Source of the DNA: an uncultured Monoglobus sp. | GTDB taxonomy: Bacteria > Bacillota > Clostridia > Monoglobales > Monoglobaceae | Assembly (NCBI GenBank): GCA_947624775.1 | Contig: CANQLT010000019.1 | Location: 1-32,324, forward strand | Direction: 5' to 3' | Length of the DNA stretch: 32,324 nucleotides | Part shown: in pieces, positions 24,180 through 32,324 of the stretch | Layout of the letters: each line of letters opens with the position of its first letter | Position numbering within the stretch: the first letter of the stretch is position 1 | The notes under the pieces: generated by a model | What the model was told of the DNA's origin: nothing | Database searches by the model: none | The model's input: the letters and a program-made list of their open reading frames with translations, nothing else | Made by a program: the position numbers and the translations under genes

Positions 24180-25490
24180 TTATTTGATATTATAAATTCC
24201 GTCGGCGGGCGATGTTATGCTTACATCGTAAAACGCTTTCATTGATTTGTATAGATATCCTGCGTCATCGACGCCCGCCGTTTCGTATGCCGAATGCATG
24301 GAAAGCTGCGCCGCGCCTATATCGACTGTGTTTATCGAAACCTGTTCGGTTGAGAGGTTGCCCAAGGTCGAGCCTCCGGGAATGTCGCTTCGGTTGACAT
24401 ACCTTTGATACGGGACGCCCGCGTCCTCGCAGATCTTCAGGAAAACGCCTTCCGACACGCCGTCTGTGGTGTATTTTTGCTGCGCGTTGTATTTTACAAG
24501 AACGCCGCCGTTCAGATATGGTCGGTTTGTTGGGCACGATTTGTTCGTATAGTTTGGATGCACCGCGTGGCCGTTGTCCGCCGAGAGCATAAAGCTTGAG
24601 GCCAGCATGCGCAGCATATCGCTCTCGTCCATGCCCAAAGCTTTGCATATCCTGAACATAGTGTCGCGCATAAACGTTGACTTCGCGCCCTGCTTGGTTC
24701 CGCTGCCCACTTCCTCATTGTCAAACACGCAGCACATTTGAACAGACTCGCTGTCGTCAGAGCCGATTAGCGCTTCCACGGCGGTGTAGGCGCATTGCAG
24801 ATCGTCTATTCTTGGGGATGAGAAGAACTCATTGCCAAGGCCCCAGATTCTGCCTTTGTGGCGGACATATAAGAACAGATCGGTCCCTATTATGTCATCG
24901 GCGTGAACATTTATGCTGTCCGCAATGGTTTCTATAAAGCTATTTCCGTTATCTCCGCCCGAGAACAGAGGAAGAAGATCCTTCTGAACATTCAAGGAGC
25001 GGCTGTCACTCGCGCCTCTGCTCAAGTGGACCGCAAGGCTCGGTATAACAAGCAGGTCGCGGTCGATATTTACAAGTCTCATTTCGATGCCGTTTTCTGT
25101 TTTAACCGCGGCTCTTCCCGCCACAGAGAGCGGGCGGTCAAACCATGTTGAGATATTTGGCCCTCCGTACTGCTCAACGTTGAGCTTAACATATCTGTCC
25201 TCAACGCGTATCTCGGCGTTCGGCTTGATTTTAAAGCACGGTGAGTCGCTGTGCGCCGCGATAATCGCGAAGGCTTTCGGATCCTCGGGCGCCTTGAACG
25301 CGATAACAGCCGAGCCGTTGCGCGTCACAAAATATTTTCCGCCGGGCTTGATTCCCCATTTTTGGGATTCGTAAAGCTCTGAAAAGCCGTTTTCCGACAG
25401 CATTTTCTTTAAGTTGTCAACCGCAATAAAGCTTACGGGGCTTTTATCAAGAAATCCTATTAATTCTTTCGTAAAATTCAAATTATCCAT
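24180..25490 (-). CDS. M18 family zinc aminopeptidase
   Basis: A 436-aa dinuclear zinc aminopeptidase of family M18, which removes N-terminal residues, often Asp or Glu, from peptides in the cytoplasm. Likely metal ligands are H80 (IIAAHSDSP), D229 (PRIDDLQCA), E259/E260 (FDNEEVGSG), D305 (LSADNGHAVHPN) and H399 (QLSMHSAYET). No signal peptide. Start ATG 25488-25490 with AGGAGG six bases upstream. A typical housekeeping peptidase in Clostridia (apeB/apeA type); the exact specificity is not readable from sequence. It is convergent with the ABC exporter and shares its terminator. Confidence 0.94.
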   Translation of the reverse strand: MDNLNFTKELIGFLDKSPVSFIAVDNLKKMLSENGFSELYESQKWGIKPGGKYFVTRNGSAVIAFKAPEDPKAFAIIAAHSDSPCFKIKPNAEIRVEDRYVKLNVEQYGGPNISTWFDRPLSVAGRAAVKTENGIEMRLVNIDRDLLVIPSLAVHLSRGASDSRSLNVQKDLLPLFSGGDNGNSFIETIADSINVHADDIIGTDLFLYVRHKGRIWGLGNEFFSSPRIDDLQCAYTAVEALIGSDDSESVQMCCVFDNEEVGSGTKQGAKSTFMRDTMFRICKALGMDESDMLRMLASSFMLSADNGHAVHPNYTNKSCPTNRPYLNGGVLVKYNAQQKYTTDGVSEGVFLKICEDAGVPYQRYVNRSDIPGGSTLGNLSTEQVSINTVDIGAAQLSMHSAYETAGVDDAGYLYKSMKAFYDVSITSPADGIYNIK

Positions 25491-25508
25491 AGTTATCCTC
25501 CTGAGTTA

Positions 25509-25537
25509 ATTATATCAATTATTCCGCGGCAAGTCAA
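25509..25537 (-). promoter_or_regulatory. Sigma-A promoter for the M18 aminopeptidase
   Basis: On the minus strand, -35 TTGACT (complement of 25532-25537), 17-bp spacer, -10 TATAAT (complement of 25509-25514). Confidence 0.8.
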
Positions 25538-25571
25538 TAAACGCCGCGCAAAAACATATTTTATAAGATTC

Positions 25572-25600
25572 TTTACAAAAAATAAAAATCATGTTAGAAT
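25572..25600 (+). promoter_or_regulatory. Sigma-A promoter for the ROK kinase
   Basis: -35 TTTACA (25572-25577), 17-bp spacer, -10 TAGAAT (25595-25600), about 23 bp before the ATG at 25623 with GGAGAGG between. Confidence 0.7.
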
Positions 25601-25622
25601 ATACAAAAAGGAGAGGATAAAA

Positions 25623-26564
25623 ATGTATATAGGCATAGATTTGGGCGGCACCAACATAGCCGCGGGCCTGGTTGACGAAAACGGAAAAATACTGCATAAA
25701 TTTCAAATGCCGACACTGGCCGAGCGCTCGTTTGAGGAGATCGTTTCTGATATGGCAATGTCGGCAGAGCGGGTTATAAGCGATTCGAAGATATCAAGAT
25801 CGGATATAAAGTCAATAGGCGTCGGAAGTCCCGGCGCGATCGACAACGACAGCGGCACAATATTGTTCGCTGGCAACCTGGGCTGGAAAAACGCGCCGCT
25901 TAAAGCCGAGCTTGAGCGGCTGACCGGCTTTGAGACAAATATCGAAAACGACGCCAACGCGGCGGCCTACGGCGAGTATTTTATGCACGGCGGCGGAATA
26001 AGCGATTTTATATTTATAACTCTCGGCACCGGGATCGGCGGCGGCATAATAATAGACGGAAAGATATACCGCGGCTTTAACGGCGCGGGGGCCGAGCTCG
26101 GGCACAATACCCTGATTTTCGGCGGAGAAAAATGCAGCTGCGGCAAGCGCGGCTGCTGGGAGGTATACGGCTCTGTGAGCGGTCTTATCAACCAAACCAA
26201 AGCGGCTATAGAAAAACATCCCGATTCGCTTATGGCAAAGCTGAAATCGGAGCGCGGGACGGTTGACGGAAAAACCGCCTTTGACGCGGCCAAGCAAAAT
26301 GATCCCGCTGCAAAAGCGGTAGTTAAGCAATATCTTGAATATGTGGCTGACGGAATATGTAGCCTTGTAAATATCTTTGAGCCCGAGGTCCTGTTGATCG
26401 GCGGAGGAATAAGCAAGGAGGGGAACTTCCTGCTCGACCCTATCAAAAAATACTGCGAGAAAAATTATTTCTGCAAGTCGATCCGCCAGACCAAACTCGG
26501 TATAGCGAAGCTCGGCAACGACGCGGGAATAATCGGAGCCGCGCTGTCGGCGAAACGCGTCTAA
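25623..26564 (+). CDS. glcK: ROK-family glucokinase
   Basis: A 313-aa sugar kinase of the ROK family. The N-terminal phosphate loop is IGIDLGGTNIAAGLV, the catalytic Asp is D110 in IENDANAAA, and the zinc motif of ROK enzymes is H161 with C171, C173 and C178 (CSCGKRGCWE). There is no DNA-binding domain, so it is an enzyme rather than a repressor. The most likely reaction is ATP-dependent phosphorylation of glucose to glucose 6-phosphate, though related ROK kinases act on other hexoses and the sugar cannot be settled here. Its last 4 nt overlap the end of cinA on the other strand. Confidence 0.92.
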   Translation: MYIGIDLGGTNIAAGLVDENGKILHKFQMPTLAERSFEEIVSDMAMSAERVISDSKISRSDIKSIGVGSPGAIDNDSGTILFAGNLGWKNAPLKAELERLTGFETNIENDANAAAYGEYFMHGGGISDFIFITLGTGIGGGIIIDGKIYRGFNGAGAELGHNTLIFGGEKCSCGKRGCWEVYGSVSGLINQTKAAIEKHPDSLMAKLKSERGTVDGKTAFDAAKQNDPAAKAVVKQYLEYVADGICSLVNIFEPEVLLIGGGISKEGNFLLDPIKKYCEKNYFCKSIRQTKLGIAKLGNDAGIIGAALSAKRV

Positions 26565-27811
26565 ATTTTCAGCTCAAGGCCGAGAGCGCAGCGGCGGATC
26601 AGGTCGAGGGCGTGCAGCGATGCGCGCTCTCTTATATTTTCGCGGCTGCCGTTTAGTTTAAGTTTAAACGCGCGGTGAGTGTTTTTTGAGCAAATCGAAA
26701 TATACACAAGTCCGACGGGTTTTTCCTCGGTTCCGCCTCCGGGGCCCGCTATTCCCGTCACCGACACGGCGATGTCGGCTCCCGAACGTGCGCGTGCGCC
26801 CCGCGACATCTCAAGCGCTGTCTGCTCCGAGACAGCGCCGTATTTTTTGAGCGTGTCGCAGTCAACGCCGATCATATCGGCCTTTTGCACATTTGAATAT
26901 GTGACGTATCCGCAGTCGAAACATTCCGACGATCCGGGAATCCGGGTTATCTTTTCGGCGATCAGACCGCCGGTGCAGCTCTCGGCGCAGGTCGCTTTGA
27001 GTCCGCGCTCGCGCAGAATTTCTACAACGACGTTTTCCATCGAATTGTCAATGCCTGTGCCGTAAACTCGGTCGCCGAGTATGCTCTCGATTTTTTCCTG
27101 CATGGGCACGAGCATCGCTTTCGCCTTATCCACGGTATCGGCTTTCGCTGTGATCCTCAGTTCCACCTGTCCCGTTTTGGCGTAAGGCGCGACCGTGGGA
27201 TTGGTCGAATTGTCCATCAGATCGCGCAGCTTTTCGTCAACGGCCGATTCGCCGAGCCCGAACACGCGGATGGATTTTGAGCGTATGACTCCGTCTGAAA
27301 ATTTTTCAAGGTAGGGTATAACTTGCTCGTCAAACATCGGTTTCATCTCAAGCGGCGGACCGGGAAGCAAAATAAATCTGCATTTCTCGGTTTCAACGAT
27401 CGCGCCCGGCGCGGTTCCATTGTCGTTTTGAAGTATTATGCAGCCCTCCGGCATTTCGGCCTGTTTGAAATTGCTTTCGGGCATATACATGTTGCCGCGG
27501 CTGAAACGCTCGATTATCCTGCGTTTGCTATTTTCGTCCATAACGCATTTTAATCCGCAGTATTCCGCGATCGTCTCCTTTGTCAGATCATCGCCCGTTG
27601 GGCCGAGGCCTCCGGTCGTTATAACTGCGTCGGCCCGTCCCGCCGCGATCTCAAGGGCCACTTTGAGCCGCTCGGGATTGTCGCCCACGACCGTGGTGTA
27701 GTACACGTTGAACCCAAATTCGCTCAGTCTGCGGCTCAGGTATTGCGCGTTTGTGTTCACGATAGAGCCGAGCAGCAGTTCGGTTCCGACCGACAGTAAT
27801 TCAAATGTCAT
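26561..27811 (-). CDS. cinA: CinA, competence/damage-inducible protein with PncC domain
   Basis: A 416-aa CinA-type protein. The N-terminal molybdopterin-binding-like domain (about 1-170; LLSVGTELLLGSIVNTNAQY, TGGLGPTGDDLTKE) has the nucleoside pyrophosphatase fold. A middle region (about 170-250) follows. The C-terminal PncC nicotinamide-mononucleotide deamidase domain (about 255-410) shows CAESCTGGLIAEKIT and SVTGIAGPGGGTEEKPVGLV. The longer reading frame begins at an ATG at 27817, only 2 nt from GGAG (complement of 27820-27823); the ATG at 27809-27811 has an 8-nt spacing and is the better start. Function: recycling of pyridine nucleotides. Independent gene with its own promoter. Confidence 0.95.
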   Translation of the reverse strand: MTFELLSVGTELLLGSIVNTNAQYLSRRLSEFGFNVYYTTVVGDNPERLKVALEIAAGRADAVITTGGLGPTGDDLTKETIAEYCGLKCVMDENSKRRIIERFSRGNMYMPESNFKQAEMPEGCIILQNDNGTAPGAIVETEKCRFILLPGPPLEMKPMFDEQVIPYLEKFSDGVIRSKSIRVFGLGESAVDEKLRDLMDNSTNPTVAPYAKTGQVELRITAKADTVDKAKAMLVPMQEKIESILGDRVYGTGIDNSMENVVVEILRERGLKATCAESCTGGLIAEKITRIPGSSECFDCGYVTYSNVQKADMIGVDCDTLKKYGAVSEQTALEMSRGARARSGADIAVSVTGIAGPGGGTEEKPVGLVYISICSKNTHRAFKLKLNGSRENIRERASLHALDLIRRCALGLELKI

Positions 27812-27847
27812 AGTCATGTCTCCTTTAAGAATTATATTATGATATAT

Positions 27848-27876
27848 ATTTTAGCATATTATTTTTGTTTTATCAA
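27848..27876 (-). promoter_or_regulatory. Sigma-A promoter for cinA
   Basis: On the minus strand, -35 TTGATA (complement of 27871-27876), 17-bp spacer, -10 TAAAAT (complement of 27848-27853). Confidence 0.75.
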
Positions 27877-27883
27877 GAAATTT

Positions 27884-27910
27884 AAAAGAGCGCGGCAAAA
27901 TTCCGCGCTC
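27884..27910 (-). terminator. Intrinsic terminator of the secreted-protein genes
   Basis: GAGCGCGG (27888-27895), loop of 7, CCGCGCTC (27903-27910), followed on the minus strand by TTTTAAA. It lies 31 nt after the stop of the 1232-aa gene and just upstream of the cinA -35 box. Confidence 0.85.
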
Positions 27911-27941
27911 AATTTTATATCGGGACGAATGTGGAGGTAAC

Positions 27942-30900
27942 TTAAAAATTTAAATTCGGTTTTGCCAGGGGTTTTAAGCTGTCCGTGCCGTCCCAAGCAA
28001 ATATCTTATATATAGCGGCGTTTGGCGCGGCGCCGACCGATATTCCGGTAAGCTCCGATCCCGCGGGAACGGTCACGCGCGTCGGCTCAGAGATAGAGAT
28101 CAGCGCGCCGTTTTGGTCATAAGCCGCGACGATTATGTCGGTGTCAATATCCGCGTCTGAAATGTTCGCGATATCGACCGAGGCTGCGCCATCTGAGACC
28201 GTACTGCCTGTTATAGCAAGCGGCATACTCGCATCAACGACACTTTTGCCGATCGTGAAATATTGGTCCGAATCGATCGCCAGCGGCCTTCCGTCGAGAT
28301 ACAGCTGATATGTGTATTTTCCTTCGGGCAGTCCCATTGCGCCGATATCAAATACACAGCGGTCGTCCGAATCCGGAACCGTCGAAACGCTTGCGACCTC
28401 ATCGCCCAAAATATCGCCGGTTAGACCGATCGTATCAACGGTGAAGATCTTAAGTCCGATTTCCGAGCCGCTCAGATTGAAGCCGTTTACCTCAAGCCGT
28501 TCGCTGTCGCCGCGTCCGATAATATTGCTGCTTTCGGCAAACGCGACGCCGCGCTTGTCGGTCAGAGGAAGGGTAGTTTGGTCCTCTCCGTTTACGAGTA
28601 TGTGGACTTTGTTATTTTTAAAGTTTTGTATGCCGCTGAAGTCGAAAGTGAATTTGTAAGTGTTTCCGAATGCGTCAGAACTGTCCGCTTTAACCGCTGT
28701 CATGGGGATCTCGTCTGTGCTGTCTCCGTATTCGAAACGAGCCGTGATCTTGTCGTTTTCGGATATGTTTATTGCGTCGATATAGGTTTCAAATTTATCG
28801 GAGCCGACAAGTATTTCGCTGTATTGTGTCGACGGATCGTTGATCATTGCCTTGTCGGTCGCGAAAAACGGTTCTGTGCCGATTATCGTCTCTCTTGAAG
28901 CGATGCCCTGATTTTGAAGAGACTCGTTATAATATATGATCTGGTATTCCTTGCCGGGCTTGGCGATATTCTTAAAATACCCGCTGTATATATACAGTCC
29001 GCCGAAGTTCGCTTTTTCAAGCTCGGACAGCTGCACGGCAGCCGCAACTGTCGGATATTCGTTTGGGTCATCGGAATACTCGAGCAGTTCGATCTCACCC
29101 TCGGTGAAGTTTATGGGATTGTCGATCATAAAGCTTATATCGCTTGACGGCGCGCAGTACGTTATAGATGTTTCGTCGTCGCGCACTATTGTCGCTACGT
29201 TCAAACGTGAGTACAGATAATTGTATGGCACGTTTTCGTCGACGACAAATATCTCAAACTCCGCGGTTCCGAATGTCGTCACGGCCGAAAGCGTAACTGT
29301 GTCGCCGCCGAGCGCGCTGAGGTCAACATTTTCGAAGTCCGCTTTAAACGAGTTGAGCCAGACAGGTGTTTTGTCAAATTGTGTGAGACTTGATCCGTCG
29401 GAGCGTATGTTCTCGCCTTCGGCGATAACGCTGTCGTCGGTGATCAGGCGGAGTGATATAATATCTTCGGGTTTCGCCATTGTGCCGCACTCCAGTCGAA
29501 ATGTCATATCTTTTATCTCTTTTACTGACGATGCCAAATATGTGAATTCGTAGTTCGTGTATATCCGCGCCGGTTTAATGTATTCCGGAAGGCTGATCTC
29601 GATGAGCCTTGAGGAATCATCAGGCTTCAGAAAGACAGTGCCGTTTATCGCATTCAAGTCACTTATAACAAGCTCGCCTATGCCGAGTTTGTCGATTGTG
29701 AGCGTTCCGACCTCGTCGGTGTTTTTATAAACGGGATATGTTCCGGCTGCCAGATTCTCGACAATTATATCAAATGTGTTTACGTCTGTTCTGTTAATAT
29801 CAATGATCGTCGGCACGTCTTTTGTTTCTAATATGCGCGAAGTCGAAGGGCCCGAAAACTCATGGCCCTTATAGGAATGAAGTTCAAGGTAATAATTCAT
29901 TCCGACTGTCGGAGCCTTGCTCAGTTTAACGCTGTATAGCGCTTCGGAGGGCGCGATTGTCACGTCGTTCGGAGCATCCGATCTGCCTATTTCGTTCCCG
30001 TTCTCGTCGCATAAGGTAATGTAAATGTCGTTCATGTCCTCGACATAAGAGTCAAATCCCAAGTTTACGTTTATGCTCTTTGTGGCGGGCGTCAGATTTT
30101 CATGATTCACGTAAAGCTGTGACGGAATATAGTATTCGCCGATCAAAATATGTCTCGGGAGCAGCGTGAGAGTCTCTCCGTCCGTAAAGTGAATGGTTGT
30201 TTCAAGCAGATATTGTCCTGTTTTCGGCACGCTCGGAGTTGGAATATTGAAGTTGACAAGCGCGCTGCCATCATAGTATGATCCGGGGAATGAAGTCGTT
30301 TCGGCGATAGTTTTTCCGTCGTCGGCCTTGATGGTAATATCGGCCGCTGCGATGCTTTTGTCACTAAACGGATAATTGCTAATGCTGAAATTATATTTAA
30401 TATTCATGGTGTCGCTAAAGGTTGAATAATAAAGCCGCTCTACGGCATAGTCGTAATAATTAAACTCAATGGGTCCGACCTCATGGCCGTCTAAATAAAG
30501 ATACGCGATATACTCGCCCGGCTTAATGATCAAACCGGTAGTGCCGCTTACAGAGCTTATGTTGATTCCCTCGATCGTGACCTGATCGGGTCCGCCAGTT
30601 GCGTACTCGGGATATAATTCATAGTTTAAGCCCATCATCGGAATGAGCTCATCGCTATTTTTTTCATACACCTTTATATACCGATCGTATAGAGATCTCG
30701 AGATAGTGATCGGTTCGGAAAAGGGGATCCGGCATTTAAATGTTCGGGACTCGGTGTACGATCCGCAGATCTCAGCGGGTCCGTCCTGAACGGCGCTATG
30801 ATGTTCGGGCTCCGTGATTGTCAGCGGGATCGAGCCCGAGAAAACGACCTCACTTGTGTCGTTTACGTAGTCGCGATATTCAAGCAGCTCGGAAATGCTG

Positions 30901-31640
30901 TATTTTCCGGGCTTGATATCGGCCGAGTAGTCAAGACCGCCTCTTGTCAAATAAATTTTGTTTTCTGCCTCGGATTTAAGGCAGCAGGGCGCTGAGGGGA
31001 CAGCGTTTTCGTCGCTTACCGAGATATTGTAGCTGTCGCCGTAGCTTACGGTTATTTCATTTGTGCCGTCCGTCGATGAAATTTTCACGGGAGTTTTATC
31101 AGAATGCTCAACGTTTAAAGTGAAATTGCCCATAAACCGCGCTTTGTCATAATCGTCATAGCCGCGGTTTGACATATCTATCTCCGCTCTGTACTCGCCC
31201 TCGGGGATATCCCGGGGAATATAAAAGCAGAGACTGTATTTTAAATTGTTGTTTTCGCCGGTCGTCTCAACGATACCGAGATTTTTGTAGAATATCTCGT
31301 ATGTCTCTGTGCCGCTGAGTGTGAATTTGCCGTTTACCTGAGCGCGGGGCCAATAGGTTGTGTCGGCCTCAAGCGTGTAATTCGCGTCGTCAATGATAAG
31401 CTGTCCGCCCTGCGGAGCGCTGTATGTTCCGTCGTTGACCGTTATGATGGCGCTGTGAACGGCTCTTGCGGCCGCTTCGGCCTCGGGCGCGTTTGGGGTG
31501 TTTTCGTCGGGGTTGTTTGTGTACTGCTGCGGGATCGCCGAATTTGCGTCTATGTTTGTCTCATCCGCGGCGTAGGCCGGACTGAACGCGCATAGCGAAG
31601 CAAAGGCGGCAATCAGGATTGCTGCGATTTTTCTTTTCAT
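27942..31640 (-). CDS. Large secreted protein of unknown function, Ig/FN3-like
   Basis: A 1232-aa exported protein. The signal peptide is residues 1-24, with cleavage after SPAYA. The mature part is acidic, has few Cys, and shows no catalytic motif I recognise; alternating beta-strand-like stretches of about 80-100 residues suggest a chain of immunoglobulin- or fibronectin-like domains. The last ~85 residues (IIVAAYDQNGALISI ... FAWDGTDSLKPLAKPNL) resemble the C-terminal domain of the neighbouring PT-repeat protein. No SLH, LPXTG or dockerin anchor is visible. It follows the PT-repeat gene by 25 nt, with GAGGT before its ATG, and ends in an intrinsic terminator. An adhesin or surface-scaffold role is only an inference. 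Confidence 0.85.
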   Translation of the reverse strand: MKRKIAAILIAAFASLCAFSPAYAADETNIDANSAIPQQYTNNPDENTPNAPEAEAAARAVHSAIITVNDGTYSAPQGGQLIIDDANYTLEADTTYWPRAQVNGKFTLSGTETYEIFYKNLGIVETTGENNNLKYSLCFYIPRDIPEGEYRAEIDMSNRGYDDYDKARFMGNFTLNVEHSDKTPVKISSTDGTNEITVSYGDSYNISVSDENAVPSAPCCLKSEAENKIYLTRGGLDYSADIKPGKYSISELLEYRDYVNDTSEVVFSGSIPLTITEPEHHSAVQDGPAEICGSYTESRTFKCRIPFSEPITISRSLYDRYIKVYEKNSDELIPMMGLNYELYPEYATGGPDQVTIEGINISSVSGTTGLIIKPGEYIAYLYLDGHEVGPIEFNYYDYAVERLYYSTFSDTMNIKYNFSISNYPFSDKSIAAADITIKADDGKTIAETTSFPGSYYDGSALVNFNIPTPSVPKTGQYLLETTIHFTDGETLTLLPRHILIGEYYIPSQLYVNHENLTPATKSINVNLGFDSYVEDMNDIYITLCDENGNEIGRSDAPNDVTIAPSEALYSVKLSKAPTVGMNYYLELHSYKGHEFSGPSTSRILETKDVPTIIDINRTDVNTFDIIVENLAAGTYPVYKNTDEVGTLTIDKLGIGELVISDLNAINGTVFLKPDDSSRLIEISLPEYIKPARIYTNYEFTYLASSVKEIKDMTFRLECGTMAKPEDIISLRLITDDSVIAEGENIRSDGSSLTQFDKTPVWLNSFKADFENVDLSALGGDTVTLSAVTTFGTAEFEIFVVDENVPYNYLYSRLNVATIVRDDETSITYCAPSSDISFMIDNPINFTEGEIELLEYSDDPNEYPTVAAAVQLSELEKANFGGLYIYSGYFKNIAKPGKEYQIIYYNESLQNQGIASRETIIGTEPFFATDKAMINDPSTQYSEILVGSDKFETYIDAINISENDKITARFEYGDSTDEIPMTAVKADSSDAFGNTYKFTFDFSGIQNFKNNKVHILVNGEDQTTLPLTDKRGVAFAESSNIIGRGDSERLEVNGFNLSGSEIGLKIFTVDTIGLTGDILGDEVASVSTVPDSDDRCVFDIGAMGLPEGKYTYQLYLDGRPLAIDSDQYFTIGKSVVDASMPLAITGSTVSDGAASVDIANISDADIDTDIIVAAYDQNGALISISEPTRVTVPAGSELTGISVGAAPNAAIYKIFAWDGTDSLKPLAKPNLNF

Positions 31641-31665
31641 AATAATACCTCTTTCATCTAAGAAT

Positions 31666-32324
31666 TTATATTGTTAATTTATTTTTTTCAAGTGTAAAGT
31701 TTTCGCACAGCGGCCTAATATTTTCGACATTGTCCCAGATCATAATGTTGAACATCGCCGCGTTTTCATACTTGATTGGAAATTTTATTTTAGTCTCGGT
31801 ATCAAACGGCGGCAGATTCTCAAACGCGATGTCAAGCAGCACGCCGCCGCTGTCATAGGCCGCACATATAATATTGCGAGAATTCTCGTTGTGCCCCAAA
31901 ACCTTCACGGCGATACCGTCCGTATCTGCTTCGGCGCCACCTATAGCGACGGTTTTTATATCCGGGGTCGGAACGGCCGAGGGCGTGGACGTCGGAATAA
32001 CGGTCGGCTCGGGCTCCATCGAAGGAAGAGCGGTCGGAGCGGGTGTATATGTCGGTTCCGGCAAAGCTGTCGGATTCGTTGTTGGCGTTGGCGTGTTTGA
32101 AGGCTTCGGAGATACGGCGGGCGTTGGTGTTGGGACAGGAGTCTTTAAAGGCTCGGCTGTCGGCTCCGGTGTGTCCGTCGGTTTTAGTGTTGGCACAGCA
32201 GTCGGCTCCGGCGTGTCCGTCGGTTTACCTGTGGGTGCAGCCGTCGGCCCAGGTGTATCCGTCGGTTTTAGTGTTGGCACAGCAGTCGGCTCAGGCGTAT
32301 CCGTCGGTTTTATTGTTGGTGAAG
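31666..32324 (-). CDS. Pro/Thr-repeat secreted protein (5' partial)
   Basis: The open frame continues past the window end, so the N-terminus and any signal peptide or catalytic domain are missing; about 219 residues are seen. The visible part starts with 14-residue repeats of the type PTLKPTDTPEPTAV, then a less regular Pro/Thr linker (PTPTPAVSPKPSNTPTPTTN), and then a folded C-terminal domain of about 100 residues (from DIKTVAIGG to the end). Pro/Thr linkers usually join domains of cell-surface enzymes in Clostridia. An apparent start at 32280 is only a GTG (Val) codon inside the repeats. It is upstream of and probably co-transcribed with the 1232-aa gene. Confidence 0.85.
   Translation of the reverse strand, partial: SPTIKPTDTPEPTAVPTLKPTDTPGPTAAPTGKPTDTPEPTAVPTLKPTDTPEPTAEPLKTPVPTPTPAVSPKPSNTPTPTTNPTALPEPTYTPAPTALPSMEPEPTVIPTSTPSAVPTPDIKTVAIGGAEADTDGIAVKVLGHNENSRNIICAAYDSGGVLLDIAFENLPPFDTETKIKFPIKYENAAMFNIMIWDNVENIRPLCENFTLEKNKLTI
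32159..32324. repeat. 42-bp tandem repeat encoding a 14-aa Pro/Thr unit
   Basis: Four units in register: 32159-32200, 32201-32242, 32243-32284 and 32285-32324 (cut by the window end). Each encodes a PT-x-KPTDTPxPTA-x unit. Units 1 and 3 are nearly identical; unit 2 is the most divergent. The array runs out of the window. Confidence 0.9.

Noticed and set aside
26561-26564. Overlap of the ROK kinase and cinA ends as a regulatory feature
   Set aside because: A 4-nt convergent overlap of stop codons is common and shows no structure.
1-32324. tRNA, rRNA, CRISPR array, prophage or insertion-sequence transposase
   Set aside because: I saw no matching sequence or reading frame in any part of the window.

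Overview
The window looks like chromosomal DNA from an anaerobic, spore-lineage member of the Clostridia (Bacillota). The evidence is a SCIFF peptide with its radical-SAM maturase, a SpoIVFB-type site-2 protease, an S-layer-homology (SLH) secreted protein, the dprA-topA-trmFO gene order, sigma-A promoters with 17-bp spacers, and intrinsic terminators. Several features (a stalk/DHHW fusion, PT-repeat secreted proteins, dispersed hairpin repeats) suggest an uncultured gut-type lineage. The species cannot be named from sequence alone.

Layout. 1-6.7 kb (minus strand) is housekeeping: infC-rpmI-rplT behind a strong promoter and an attenuator-like leader, closed by a terminator, then a SpoU-family RNA methyltransferase, dprA, topA and trmFO (3' end outside the window). 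6.8-8.4 kb (plus) carries one membrane-anchored stalk + DHHW (SGNH-like) protein. 8.4-8.9 kb has no gene and is filled with hairpin repeats and a MITE-like element with 15-bp terminal inverted repeats. 8.9-10.9 kb (plus) holds larB, a small SpoIVFA-like membrane protein and a SpoIVFB-like M50 protease. 10.9-17.6 kb (minus) is one operon: marR, a double-hairpin HlyD-type adaptor, a MacB-like ATPase and permease, and an SLH protein. 17.7-20.3 kb (plus) is the SCIFF locus: yajC, a TIGR04086-like membrane protein, scfA (50 aa) and scfB. 20.3-24.1 kb follows a hairpin repeat and encodes a heterodimeric ABC exporter. 24.2-27.8 kb has an M18 aminopeptidase (minus), a ROK glucokinase (plus) and cinA (minus). 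27.9 kb to the end (minus) encodes two secreted proteins of unknown function that share a C-terminal domain; the upstream one has a 42-bp tandem repeat and runs off the window.

How they work together. The clearest specialised system is the SCIFF ranthipeptide locus: a Cys-rich precursor, its radical-SAM/SPASM maturase, the translocon accessory YajC, and a heterodimeric ABC exporter just downstream. As I recall from other Clostridia, secD/secF usually follow scfB; here the exporter sits in that place, separated by a mobile-looking repeat. A second system is the MarR-controlled efflux operon, whose last gene encodes a cell-wall-binding SLH protein. No tRNA, rRNA, CRISPR array, prophage or transposase gene was seen.
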